From Clostridia bacterium (GTDB lineage Bacteria; Bacillota; Clostridia; Oscillospirales; CAG-272), in the NCBI GenBank assembly GCA_017508195.1, contig JAFVZL010000050.1, positions 1 through 54,842 of the forward strand: DNA of 54,842 nucleotides, given 5' to 3'. Numbering within the stretch: the stretch's first letter is position 1; the number at the start of each line of letters is the position of its first letter. The notes beneath the pieces are model-generated. The model ran no database searches. It was not told the DNA's origin and saw only the letters and a program-made list of their open reading frames with translations. A program made the translations under genes and the position numbers. Below, piece by piece: positions 14,528 through 21,706 of the stretch.

Positions 14528-16330
14528 ATGCAACAAGAACAAGACTTTTTCAAACATAGATTCAGTTCGTTAAAAGAAAAATATCCTTCTTTCAATCATA
14601 TCCAAGATTATCATTTGTTCGTAATCTTGTGTATGAAGAGCTATTATTTTAATAACGGAATTACTCCGTTTGATCCTGATATTGTTGTTAACTATCTTAC
14701 AGACGGCAAAAATGACGGTGGAATAGATGCTATTTTTAATGATCCAAATTCTGAAGAAAATGATATTATTGTAATGCAATGCAAGTATTATGAGGATTCT
14801 ACTCTTTCAGCATCTGATGTTGCAGGTGAGTTGTATAAAATTAATGAGACCCTTGCAAAACTACAATCCAATAAGATTGCAGATTTTAACGAAAAACTTG
14901 TTACTGCTTATAGAAACGCCACTAGCCAGAAAGAAGATAACGGAAAAATCCGTATATGCTTTTTCACTTCGTATGAACCAAAAAACAAGCGAGAAAGAAA
15001 CAAGCTTGAAAAGTCTATGCGCGAATATTTTCCCGCATATGATTATGAATTTTGCTGCAGATCTGATATTGAAGCCCAAATTGAAATATGTGAAAATGGC
15101 AAAGTCTGCGTAGATTTTGACAAGTTGACATTGGATCAAAAAGATAACTATCTTACATACGAAGATTCTGTAATAGTTAACATTTCCGCACTTTCTTTAC
15201 AAGATTTACAAAACAGACGTCGAAATGGTTTGCTTGGTATGAATTTGCGCTATTTTGTAAAGCAAAAATCAGTAGATACAGGAATTGAGCATACAATACT
15301 AAACGACCCTGAAAACTTTTGGTATAAAAATAATGGTATTTTGATAGTATGTAACGATTATGAAATCGACGGAAAGGTTTTAAAACTTTGGGATTTTTCT
15401 ATTGTTAACGGTGGTCAAACAACTAATCGTATTGGTAATTTAGATATTTCAAAAGATTTTTATTTGCAATGTAAAATTGTAAAATCCAAAGGACTAACCG
15501 ACGATGATAAAGATCGTTTTATTCACGGCATTGCAGAAGCTACCAATTCTCAAAAACCAATCAAAAAAGCCGACTTGATGGCTAATACTCCTGATCAGTC
15601 TAGATTGCGTGAAAGATTATCTCATTTTGGAGTTTATTATATTACAAAAAAAGGAGATAAAGCACCTAAACAGTATTCGCAACCATATCAAGTAGCTAAT
15701 CTTGAACAAGTTGGTAAACTATGTCTTGCTGGAGTTCTTCAAATGCCCGGCTCATCACGTAGCAATTCCCAAAGAATGTATAACGACGAATACTATTATT
15801 CAATTTTTGGTAAGGATGCTCGCGCTGGTGTAATTTCAGATTTGCTTAAGATCAGTTATTATTATGATGGATTTGTTAAATCAGAAATCAAAGATCGTGG
15901 ATATGATGAAAAAACTGTGCTGCCTATGATGAGAAACGGAAGAACATTCCAGCTTGCCGCAATATTGTTTTTGTGCAAAATAGAAAACAATGTATTTACG
16001 TATGATACAATTGCAAATCTCATAAACAATATCGATGATTTGAAAAATGTTTTGCGATCTATGGGCGATATGACCCGAATAATAGCAAATAATGTAGATA
16101 ATGAAGAACAATTGTTTTACCAATTATTTTCAATTATTGGCGAGGAAGTTTTAGGATATTGTTATGAATCTGCATTGGACAGGGCTGAAAGTGAGCAAAG
16201 AACTTTAGCACCATCAGATTATCTTAAAAGTGATCTTAATTATTTCAAGGATGTATTAAAAAGACTTTGGTCACAGTACAATAAGAAAAATTCTTACATT
16301 CGTAGCACAATCGAAACTTTGTGCCATTAA
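14528..16330 (+). CDS. AIPR family protein (abortive infection/phage resistance) with Mrr-like nuclease N-terminus
   Basis: The 600-aa protein carries the AIPR hallmark residues WYKNNGILIVCND (about 266-277) and IVNGGQTTN (292-300). The N-terminal ~200 residues look like a PD-(D/E)xK nuclease fold: Asp67 in DGGIDAIF and Gln84-x-Lys86 in VMQCKYY, as in Mrr-like enzymes. AIPR proteins have been linked to phage exclusion. The gene is clearly more AT-rich than the flanking chromosome and sits in the tRNA-Glu island between the four-helix-bundle gene and a type I toxin locus, so it was probably acquired horizontally. It has its own promoter and terminator and no partner methylase. Confidence 0.87.
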   Translation: MQQEQDFFKHRFSSLKEKYPSFNHIQDYHLFVILCMKSYYFNNGITPFDPDIVVNYLTDGKNDGGIDAIFNDPNSEENDIIVMQCKYYEDSTLSASDVAGELYKINETLAKLQSNKIADFNEKLVTAYRNATSQKEDNGKIRICFFTSYEPKNKRERNKLEKSMREYFPAYDYEFCCRSDIEAQIEICENGKVCVDFDKLTLDQKDNYLTYEDSVIVNISALSLQDLQNRRRNGLLGMNLRYFVKQKSVDTGIEHTILNDPENFWYKNNGILIVCNDYEIDGKVLKLWDFSIVNGGQTTNRIGNLDISKDFYLQCKIVKSKGLTDDDKDRFIHGIAEATNSQKPIKKADLMANTPDQSRLRERLSHFGVYYITKKGDKAPKQYSQPYQVANLEQVGKLCLAGVLQMPGSSRSNSQRMYNDEYYYSIFGKDARAGVISDLLKISYYYDGFVKSEIKDRGYDEKTVLPMMRNGRTFQLAAILFLCKIENNVFTYDTIANLINNIDDLKNVLRSMGDMTRIIANNVDNEEQLFYQLFSIIGEEVLGYCYESALDRAESEQRTLAPSDYLKSDLNYFKDVLKRLWSQYNKKNSYIRSTIETLCH

Positions 16331-16342
16331 ATATAAAATTAC

Positions 16343-16375
16343 AGGCGAGCTTTTAGTAGTTCGCCTTAGTTTTTG
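16343..16375 (+). terminator. AIPR terminator
   Basis: AGGCGA (16343-16348) pairs with TCGCCT (16361-16366), followed by TAGTTTTT. Confidence 0.72.
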
Positions 16376-16394
16376 GTAAAATGGTAGTTTTATC

Positions 16395-16443
16395 TTGACT
16401 TAATATGTCGATTATATTATAACATCCTCGGTACTTCAAGTAC
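16395..16443 (+). promoter_or_regulatory. Promoter and 5' hairpin of the type I toxin mRNA
   Basis: TTGACT (16395-16400), a 17-nt spacer and TATAAC (16418-16423). The presumed 5' end is covered by GTAC-TTCAA-GTAC (16431-16443), a short protective hairpin of the sort seen on stable toxin mRNAs. Confidence 0.72.
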
Positions 16444-16535
16444 CCGTAGAGCACCATATACGGTGGCGGTTGCTTCCTTTTTCGGAGGGGAGCATATTTC
16501 TACTCCCTTCACTACAAGGAAGGGAGGTTGATAAT

Positions 16536-16631
16536 ATGGAATACATAACCTTAACTCAACTGTTAATGATTATCAGCATATTTATCGCTTTTGCCGACTT
16601 GTTGTTTAAATACTTCAATGACCGCAAATGA
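16536..16631 (+). CDS. Small hydrophobic type I toxin peptide (holin-like/TxpA-Fst type)
   Basis: A 31-residue peptide starts at ATG 16536 behind a very strong ribosome site (AAGGGAGGTTG). It begins MEYITLTQLLMIISIFIAFAD and has one membrane helix and a charged end (NDRK), the pattern of putative holin-like and TxpA/Fst-like type I toxins. It is flanked by a sense promoter and by a convergent antisense RNA gene. The leader segments AGAGCACC (16448-16455) and CGGTTGCTT (16467-16475) are complementary to GGTGCTCT (16707-16714) and AAGCAACCG (16693-16701), so 5' and 3' parts of the mRNA could pair and hide the ribosome site. Confidence 0.8.
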   Translation: MEYITLTQLLMIISIFIAFADLLFKYFNDRK

Positions 16632-16717
16632 AAAAGAAATAACCGCCCAGCGACCAAACTGAAAGCGGTTATTTCTTAATCAATTTCATTGAAAGCAACC
16701 GTCATCGGTGCTCTCCG
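16632..16717 (-). ncRNA. Antisense antitoxin RNA of the type I locus
   Basis: A promoter at 16723-16751 would start an RNA of about 85 nt near 16716. It ends at a hairpin of AAGAAATAACCGC (16634-16646) with GCGGTTATTTCTT (16665-16677), followed on the minus strand by TTTTTC. The RNA is antisense to the 3' untranslated part of the toxin mRNA, as in txpA/ratA and bsrG/SR4. Its 5' end repeats the AGAGCACC and CGGTTGCTT segments of the toxin leader. Confidence 0.75.
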
Positions 16718-16722
16718 TTATT

Positions 16723-16751
16723 ATTATATCGCATTTACGATACAATGTCAA
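16723..16751 (-). promoter_or_regulatory. Antitoxin RNA promoter
   Basis: On the minus strand TTGACA (16746-16751), a 17-nt spacer and TATAAT (16723-16728), a perfect consensus and stronger than the toxin promoter, as expected when the antitoxin must be in excess. Confidence 0.85.
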
Positions 16752-16872
16752 TAGATTTGACTAAAATCTTCGTATTAGCACGTTTTTTTATCTATGACTG
16801 GCACAAATGCGTAGTAGTAAACTCATAAATCAAGTTCGATTTAGCTTTATATTGCTTCACCAAAAAGAGAAT

Positions 16873-16903
16873 CAGGACATTTGTCCTGCTTTTTCTTTTT
16901 TTC
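16873..16903 (+). terminator. Plus-strand terminator after the toxin locus
   Basis: CAGGAC (16873-16878) pairs with GTCCTG (16883-16888), followed by CTTTTTCTTTTTTTC. It could end long toxin transcripts. The stretch 16752-16872 holds nothing else I can name. Confidence 0.72.
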
Positions 16904-16992
16904 TTTGGTGACTCGTGGGAAGAATCTCACTCTGGCGCCATAGGCGCGGAGTTCGCATTCGCGCTCTGCGCGAATATAGCGAGTGAGCCCAC
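16904..16992. repeat. Inverted tRNA-Glu 3' end fused to a structured hairpin element
   Basis: The minus strand of 16904-16926 reads GATTCT-t-CCCACGAGTCACCAAA, the 3' end of tRNA-Glu (13706-13728) with one inserted base, in opposite orientation. It runs into a foldable block: GTGGG (16915-16919) pairs with CCCAC (16988-16992), CTCACTC (16926-16932) with GAGTGAG (16981-16987), and inside are triloop hairpins GCGCC-ata-GGCGC (16935-16947) and ATTCGCGC-tct-GCGCGAAT (16957-16975). No tRNA body is present. From 16993 to 17062 I see nothing further. Confidence 0.7.
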
Positions 16993-17062
16993 AATCTAAG
17001 CCTCACACCCAGGCGTACCGTCTGCCGCCTTTGTTCTAGCCGAGCGAGCGTCTACTCCCACG

Positions 17063-17090
17063 CGGATACCACTTCGGTATCCGTTTTTTT
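17063..17090 (+). terminator. Plus-strand terminator at the island edge
   Basis: CGGATACC (17063-17070) pairs with GGTATCCG (17076-17083), followed by seven T. No obvious gene reads into it, so it may end the structured RNA upstream or be a relic. Confidence 0.75.
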
Positions 17091-17129
17091 ATTTTATCGT
17101 GCCTAGCAATTATACAACGCCCCAACAAC

Positions 17130-17996
17130 TCATCCGAACGTCAGCTCAAACGTATTTCCGTGGGCGTCGCTGTAAATGCATCGTCCGCGGTAAAAATCGA
17201 TAAACTCTGCCTCGTGGGGCTGCCCCGAAAGGAAGAAATCGTGGTGGAGCACCTGCTCCCTTTTATCGAGGTCTATGACCCGGATCGCGGGATGGATACT
17301 CTCATGGAAGCCCTCCACCGAGTACACTCTTCCCTCGTGGCAGGTCGCACCCTGGATATAGTTGTGGTAGGGTGTGTCAAAGTACCATTTTATATCATCG
17401 GCGGTGAGCACTACACGGTTTACACCGTAGCTTTCATCAAATGTACCGTCAGAAAGGCGTGGCAGATCGAATGCGAAATAGCGCGTATTGTGATCGTAGT
17501 CACGCATAACGAAGGCGATGTAAAGCCCTTTATCGCGGTCTATAACGAAGTTTCCGTAAGGACGCACGTCCTCCACATCACCCGAGGAGCGCCAGAGCGC
17601 TCTGTCGTTTGTAAAGCCTATCTCGATAAGCTGAACGAGCTTAGTGGAAAATCCATCTCCGTCGCGCATAATACGGTAAACGCAGGTTGTACCGACGAGC
17701 TTATCCTTGCACTTTGCGTAATTGTTGTAAACGTTGCTGTAAAGGAGCGGAAACTCGTCATCCTCACTAAATTTCTCTGCACCGAACACAACCGAATTCG
17801 AGTGCGGTGCTATGACGTCGCACCCATCAAGCTCGAATTCCGCTATCGGGCTAAGCTCGGAATATTCCACGCCAAGCGCACCGATGTCATATGCATATCC
17901 ATGACCTCTCGAACCAAAGCGGAAGAGGTGCTCTCCGTATATTGCTCCATCCTGACCGCCCGTCATTTTGCATATAGGTTTTATGTTAATCCCCAT
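17130..17996 (-). CDS. Hypothetical 288-aa protein, possibly beta-propeller-like
   Basis: I do not recognise a named family. The sequence is rich in beta-type stretches with repeated blade-like blocks (DGAIYGEHLFRFG, GATCHEGRVYSVEG, GRCIYSDAHGNTFEL), no signal peptide and no membrane segment, which suggests a cytoplasmic beta-propeller. It is the second gene after a sugar-isomerase-like gene (gap 101 nt), probably in the same transcript, hinting at carbohydrate metabolism. The ATG has GAGGGT upstream. Confidence 0.65.
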   Translation of the reverse strand: MGINIKPICKMTGGQDGAIYGEHLFRFGSRGHGYAYDIGALGVEYSELSPIAEFELDGCDVIAPHSNSVVFGAEKFSEDDEFPLLYSNVYNNYAKCKDKLVGTTCVYRIMRDGDGFSTKLVQLIEIGFTNDRALWRSSGDVEDVRPYGNFVIDRDKGLYIAFVMRDYDHNTRYFAFDLPRLSDGTFDESYGVNRVVLTADDIKWYFDTPYHNYIQGATCHEGRVYSVEGFHESIHPAIRVIDLDKREQVLHHDFFLSGQPHEAEFIDFYRGRCIYSDAHGNTFELTFG

Positions 17997-18097
17997 TTTT
18001 TACCCTCATATGTAAATATTCGTTGTCAATACCAAGCTTATTCGGCTTAGCATTCTACTATTTCGCTCGAGCACAAAACATGCTCTGCCGTCAATAT

Positions 18098-18922
18098 TCA
18101 CCTTTGTTTTGTAGGAGTCTTGCCCGCAAAGATCTCATTCGCGTTTTTGACGAAGCTCTCGCAGGTAAGCTTATACTTATCATCCTCGGGCTGCGGAACT
18201 CTGTAAGACACCTCATAGAGCCACGGTCCCGTGTATCCCGTCTCGACAAGTGCGGCAACTATCTCGTTGAAATTAATCTTTCCCTCTCCGGGCAGCTTGT
18301 GTTGCTCGACCTCGAGGTTGCAGTCGGAGACGTGCGTTGTTACAAGCCTTCCCTTCATACGCCTGATAAATTCACTCGGGCTCTCGTAGAGAAGGTGGTT
18401 TATATCAAAGCACACCCTTATTGCAGGATGTGAAAAGACGAGCTCCTCGAACTCTGCAATAGTGTTGCCGAGGCATTTATGCGTCATATTTTCGAGTGCG
18501 ATAACGGCACCGTATTGCTCGGCATACTCAGCAAGCTCCTTTAAGCTTCTCTTGCAGACTTCCATCCATGTTTTACGCTCTTCATCGGGAACCTTAGGCC
18601 CGCTCGTGTGAAGAATAAATATTTTTATGCCTATTGCCGTACCTATCTGTATATGCTTTTTATGATCCTCGACTGCTATCTCGCAGGTCTCGGGGTTAGA
18701 TATATCGTGCGGTATTTCGTTATGTGTTTTAAATGGTAGGTGGAAGGACCAGAGCGTGACACCGCTCGCGTCTGCAAGCCTTTTTACCTTATCAAAATCA
18801 ATTGCAGCGTATCCGTCACTGCAATTGCTGATCTCCATTGTGCGTATGCCCGCCTCGGTGAAAGCACGAAAAAGCTCCTCGGAAAAGACGTTGCTCTTAC
18901 TTGATAATCCTATCCTGAACAT
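18098..18922 (-). CDS. Sugar phosphate isomerase/epimerase (TIM barrel)
   Basis: The protein (274 aa from ATG 18922) matches the xylose isomerase-like AP_endonuc_2 superfamily: FRIGLSSKSN at the N-terminus, WSFHLPF, IFILHTSG, the metal-ligand strands VIALENM and VCFDINH, and a C-terminal HVSDC..HKLPGEGKINF typical of the branch near IolE/hydroxypyruvate isomerase. GGAGG at 18931-18935 sets the start; the TTG at 18937 lies in the ribosome site. It is followed by the 288-aa unknown gene. The substrate is not clear. Confidence 0.83.
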   Translation of the reverse strand: MFRIGLSSKSNVFSEELFRAFTEAGIRTMEISNCSDGYAAIDFDKVKRLADASGVTLWSFHLPFKTHNEIPHDISNPETCEIAVEDHKKHIQIGTAIGIKIFILHTSGPKVPDEERKTWMEVCKRSLKELAEYAEQYGAVIALENMTHKCLGNTIAEFEELVFSHPAIRVCFDINHLLYESPSEFIRRMKGRLVTTHVSDCNLEVEQHKLPGEGKINFNEIVAALVETGYTGPWLYEVSYRVPQPEDDKYKLTCESFVKNANEIFAGKTPTKQR

Positions 18923-19020
18923 TAATACTCCCTCCAAACGATCGTTTTATAAAAGACTTTTGCTACCCCACCATTCAGCTTGGTGAGAATACGGCAGCAA
19001 CTCACTGTTATATCGCAGTA

Positions 19021-19049
19021 ATTATACCATAAAAAGCCGCTCTTTTCAA
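19021..19049 (-). promoter_or_regulatory. Promoter of the isomerase unit
   Basis: On the minus strand TTGAAA (19044-19049), a 17-nt spacer and TATAAT (19021-19026). The leader of about 90 nt contains AACGATCGTT, a 10-bp palindrome just upstream of the ribosome site, possibly an operator. Confidence 0.75.
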
Positions 19050-19129
19050 CAGAAAGCTATATTTTGTGTTTATACATTCTATTATCATTGAAGCGAACCG
19101 TGATTAAAGCGCGTTTTGCCTTATAGATA

Positions 19130-19160
19130 AAAAACGGATACCGTGGCGGCATCCGTTTTT
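19130..19160. terminator. Bidirectional terminator
   Basis: AAAAACGGATACCG pairs with CGGCATCCGTTTTT around a TGG loop. It lies downstream of the 252-aa membrane protein gene (minus strand). Confidence 0.82.
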
Positions 19161-19185
19161 ACTGTTAAATTTCACTAAAGGATCA

Positions 19186-19944
19186 TCAACCCTCGGTAGT
19201 AATATTTCCCTCAACAACTTCCTCGACGGGAGCTGCGGCAGGTGCGGTGTAGGTCGCGTCCGGACCGGATGCGGGCGTGTCATTATCCTCACCGTCATCA
19301 TCGGCGGGCTCGAGCTTGCTCTTCCTGAACACGAGCGGCACCGTAAGAACGGTGAATGCAAAGTGTGCAGCATAGAAGCCCGTGGGATTATATCTCTCGA
19401 TAGTCATATAATCATCGCTGATGATGCAGACGAAGGAGAAGATAATCGCAATGAGAAGAAGCACGCAGGATATAGCGGCAACTATTTTGCCGGCATTGGC
19501 ATCGGTAGTTGCAACGAACATATCGTCCTCGTTATAAGTAGCACGGTTGATGTAGGGCTGCCATCTGATGCCGCCGAGAGATGCGATATACGCAAAGCAC
19601 TGAAGCTGGAACCAGATAAAGAAGAATATGATCGAGAAGATCGAAAGAAGTGCGTGGCAGAAGAAAATAAACGGAATGGTGAGGAAGTAAAGAACAGCCT
19701 CAGTGATGGGATTGACGTCCTTTTTCTTCTCGTTAAGCCAGCTCTCAAGGTAACCCACTCCCGAGCTGAGTGCATTGAAGAAGAAGCAGGATACGTGGTA
19801 ACTGACCGCAAGAATGCAGGACATGATGAAGAACGGAAGCACGCCTATAAAAGCGAATACTCCGAACGCGCCGGAGAGTCTTTTGTACTGAGAGCCGCTG
19901 AACGCCTCAGCAGACAGACCCTTGATCAGATTCGAATAGTTCAT
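19186..19944 (-). CDS. Hypothetical membrane protein with acidic C-terminal tail
   Basis: I do not recognise the family. The 252-aa protein has about five hydrophobic segments (for example FGVFAFIGVLPFFIMSCILAV, YFLTIPFIFFCHALLSIFSII, IVAAISCVLLLIAIIFSFVCI) and a soluble tail rich in Asp, Glu, Pro and Ala (ADDDGEDNDTPASGPDA) that probably faces the cytoplasm. It stands alone with its own promoter and terminator. The ATG has AAGGAG upstream. Confidence 0.7.
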   Translation of the reverse strand: MNYSNLIKGLSAEAFSGSQYKRLSGAFGVFAFIGVLPFFIMSCILAVSYHVSCFFFNALSSGVGYLESWLNEKKKDVNPITEAVLYFLTIPFIFFCHALLSIFSIIFFFIWFQLQCFAYIASLGGIRWQPYINRATYNEDDMFVATTDANAGKIVAAISCVLLLIAIIFSFVCIISDDYMTIERYNPTGFYAAHFAFTVLTVPLVFRKSKLEPADDDGEDNDTPASGPDATYTAPAAAPVEEVVEGNITTEG

Positions 19945-19990
19945 AACATTTCTCCTTAAAAAATTTGCTTAACAAAGTGAGTCCTGATTG

Positions 19991-20019
19991 ATTTTATCAT
20001 AACGAACAGACTTTGTCAA
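19991..20019 (-). promoter_or_regulatory. Promoter of the 252-aa membrane protein gene
   Basis: On the minus strand TTGACA (20014-20019), a 17-nt spacer and TAAAAT (19991-19996). Confidence 0.78.
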
Positions 20020-20088
20020 TAAAATCCGGATTAATATGGGTGAAAATAAAATTAAAGTGTCCGACGTATAGGTGAGGTTCTTATAACG

Positions 20089-20359
20089 ACAGAAAGAGAG
20101 AACAAATCGGTCAGTAGCCGAAATGTCCTCTCTTTTCTGTTAGTGATGTTTTTGCTGACGCAAAAGTGATGTTATGCTCCGCATAATGATGTTGCTCGCC
20201 ATTTGCTACGCAAATACAAGCTCGCAATGATGTGATGTTTGCCCACTGTGCCGAAGGCACAACGTCATTCACGCAGTGAACATCACTGCCGCAGGCAACA
20301 TCATTTGCCCGTAAGGGCAAACTTAGTTATGCGTGTTCTCCGTTAAGGATAACACGCAT
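20089..20359. repeat. Hairpin array C with mirrored linkers
   Basis: Hairpins such as TTTTTGC-tgac-GCAAAA, TTATGC-tcc-GCATAA, TTTGC-tac-GCAAA, TGTGCC-gaa-GGCACA, TTCAC-gca-GTGAA, TGCC-gca-GGCA and TTTGCCC-gtaa-GGGCAAA are separated by linker GTGATGTT or ATGATGTT in the first part (20143, 20166, 20186, 20232) and by the reverse complement AACGTCAT, AACATCAC, AACATCAT in the second (20261, 20279, 20297). A longer imperfect stem (20089-20100 with 20128-20140) opens the element and a 10-bp hairpin (TATGCGTGTT/AACACGCATA, 20328-20360) closes it. No gene is present in 20020-20371. Confidence 0.82.
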
Positions 20360-20371
20360 AGGGACACCTTT

Positions 20372-20746
20372 TTATTTTACCGTTATTTTTGCAGCTACTA
20401 TCTGCGGCGGCAGACTCATCATAACCTGTCCGCTGTACAGTATCTCAACTGTATCTCCAACCTTAAGATCGGATTTTGCGATAGCCTTTCCATCCTTGCC
20501 GTAAAATTCGGTGTACGAGTTCGTTATCACGAGATGAACGCCCGAGGTATATTTTGCCTCGATGACATTCACCTTTATCTTTTCGCCAACATCGTCAACG
20601 GTTGCGATCATGCTGAATCCGCTTCCGGGCTTATCAGCGCTCGGCTTCTCACCCTCGGGCTGCTCGGTATTACCGCACGAGAAAAGGCATCCCATGCAAA
20701 GTGCTAATGCTACAATATTCAAAATAAGTGCTATTATCCTTTTCAT
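20372..20746 (-). CDS. Small lipoprotein, DUF3221-like
   Basis: The 124-aa product begins with a lipoprotein signal (LALCMGCLFSC, Cys about residue 24). After a short Pro/Glu-rich spacer comes a single beta-rich domain (MIATVDDVGEKIKVNV .. LKVGDTVEILYSGQVMMSLPPQI), which resembles DUF3221/YobA-type lipoproteins of Firmicutes. The exported domain has an OB-like pattern; no function is known. It has its own promoter. Confidence 0.72.
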   Translation of the reverse strand: MKRIIALILNIVALALCMGCLFSCGNTEQPEGEKPSADKPGSGFSMIATVDDVGEKIKVNVIEAKYTSGVHLVITNSYTEFYGKDGKAIAKSDLKVGDTVEILYSGQVMMSLPPQIVAAKITVK

Positions 20747-20785
20747 ATATACTTCCTTTTCATTATATGCTTTTTCGACAAAAAT

Positions 20786-20814
20786 ATTTTATCATTTTTA
20801 AAATGCTATGTCAA
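20786..20814 (-). promoter_or_regulatory. Promoter of the small lipoprotein gene
   Basis: On the minus strand TTGACA (20809-20814), a 17-nt spacer and TAAAAT (20786-20791). Confidence 0.75.
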
Positions 20815-20832
20815 CAGCTAGAGCATTTAAAT

Positions 20833-20863
20833 AAAAAAACACGGCTCGGTCCGGAGCCGTGTT
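20833..20863 (-). terminator. thiT terminator
   Basis: AACACGGCTC (20838-20847) pairs with GAGCCGTGTT (20854-20863); on the minus strand it is followed by TTTTTT. Confidence 0.85.
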
Positions 20864-20899
20864 GAGTTTCAGAAACAAAAGCCGGTGATATGTCCGAAA

Positions 20900-21469
20900 T
20901 TACTCCTCAATATCAACAAGCTTTCTCATCTGCGCGGAGCTAAAGAGCGCTATCGCTGCCGCGAGAGTCAGCGCGAGATCGGGAAGAAGATATCCGCCGT
21001 TATATGCTGCGGAATAGATCCACGATACCCATCCTTCGGGAGTCCACTGCGCCCAGATTGTAACGCCCGTGAGATAATGGCTTACAAAGCGCATTGCTAC
21101 CGCTATCGACATACCCGCTATCGGATACCATCTGTTTTTCTTGCCGAGGATACCCGAGAAGCCGAGCAGAGTGTAAGGCACGACATAGTCGAAGAGCATC
21201 GCGATGATGAACACACCCGCCTCACCCGCGGCATAGGAGATATCACCCTCCATGAAGCCCTGCGCGAGCTGAGTAAGCGAGTAGACGAAGCCCGTGCCAA
21301 GTCCTATTACAGGACCGTACTTAACTCCGATAAGCAGTATCGGCAGCATACTGCAAAGAGTTACCGAGCCGCCGAGCGGCATCTGCCAGAGCTTTACGAA
21401 GCTGAGACCGAATGCGAGTGCTACCATTACGGCACACTCAACGAGGCATAAAACCTTCTTGTTTCTCAT
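20900..21469 (-). CDS. thiT: Thiamine ECF transporter S component ThiT
   Basis: ThiT binds thiamine in the membrane and works with a shared ECF energising module (not in this window). The 189-aa protein has six hydrophobic helices and the family stretch KLWQMPLGGSVTLCSMLPIL, plus the C-terminal region HYLTGVTIWAQW..WIYSAAYNGGYLLPD with the Trp/Tyr/Asn residues of the thiamine site. ATG 21469 is chosen because GGAGG lies 9 nt upstream; a GTG at 21502 falls inside the leader hairpin. A TPP riboswitch on the same strand confirms the assignment. Confidence 0.93.
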   Translation of the reverse strand: MRNKKVLCLVECAVMVALAFGLSFVKLWQMPLGGSVTLCSMLPILLIGVKYGPVIGLGTGFVYSLTQLAQGFMEGDISYAAGEAGVFIIAMLFDYVVPYTLLGFSGILGKKNRWYPIAGMSIAVAMRFVSHYLTGVTIWAQWTPEGWVSWIYSAAYNGGYLLPDLALTLAAAIALFSSAQMRKLVDIEE

Positions 21470-21496
21470 TCTGAGAAACCTCCTTAAAATAAATTT

Positions 21497-21522
21497 CCGC
21501 ACAGATACAAGTATCCGTGCGG
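21497..21522 (-). promoter_or_regulatory. Expression-platform hairpin of the TPP riboswitch
   Basis: CCGCAC-g-GATA..TATC-t-GTGCGG forms a long hairpin between the TPP aptamer and the thiT ribosome site. It is followed on the minus strand by AAATTTATTTT, a weak U-tract, so it is a probable intrinsic terminator for ligand-bound leader RNA. Confidence 0.65.
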
Positions 21523-21548
21523 CAAGACTTTAAGGTAATCTTACAAAA

Positions 21549-21625
21549 TCTCCCTACGACGGCATTATCCGTATCAGGTTAGAGGGTTTGGCGAAAGCCA
21601 TCTCAGCCTTTAGGCACCCCTGATT
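21549..21625 (-). ncRNA. TPP riboswitch (THI element)
   Basis: The minus strand shows the conserved THI-box blocks in order: GGGGTGCC, GGCTGAGAT, then ACCTGATACGGATAATGCCG and GGGAGA. It sits between a consensus promoter and thiT, and thiamine pyrophosphate should switch the transporter off. Confidence 0.96.
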
Positions 21626-21648
21626 CTCATATTCTGTTCGGTGAGATA

Positions 21649-21677
21649 ATTATAGCACCCAACAAATGATATGTCAA
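21649..21677 (-). promoter_or_regulatory. Promoter of the TPP riboswitch/thiT transcript
   Basis: On the minus strand TTGACA (21672-21677), a 17-nt spacer and TATAAT (21649-21654). Confidence 0.88.
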
Positions 21678-21706
21678 GTGCTATAATGCTTTTTATTTAA
21701 TGTTTT

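Noticed and set aside
16904-16992. Second tRNA-Glu gene on the minus strand
   Set aside because: Only the 3' end (acceptor and CCA) is similar; no D arm or anticodon arm can be drawn.
17160-18050. 296-aa plus-strand open frame opposite the 288-aa gene
   Set aside because: No ribosome site; the minus-strand frame fits the operon and codon use.
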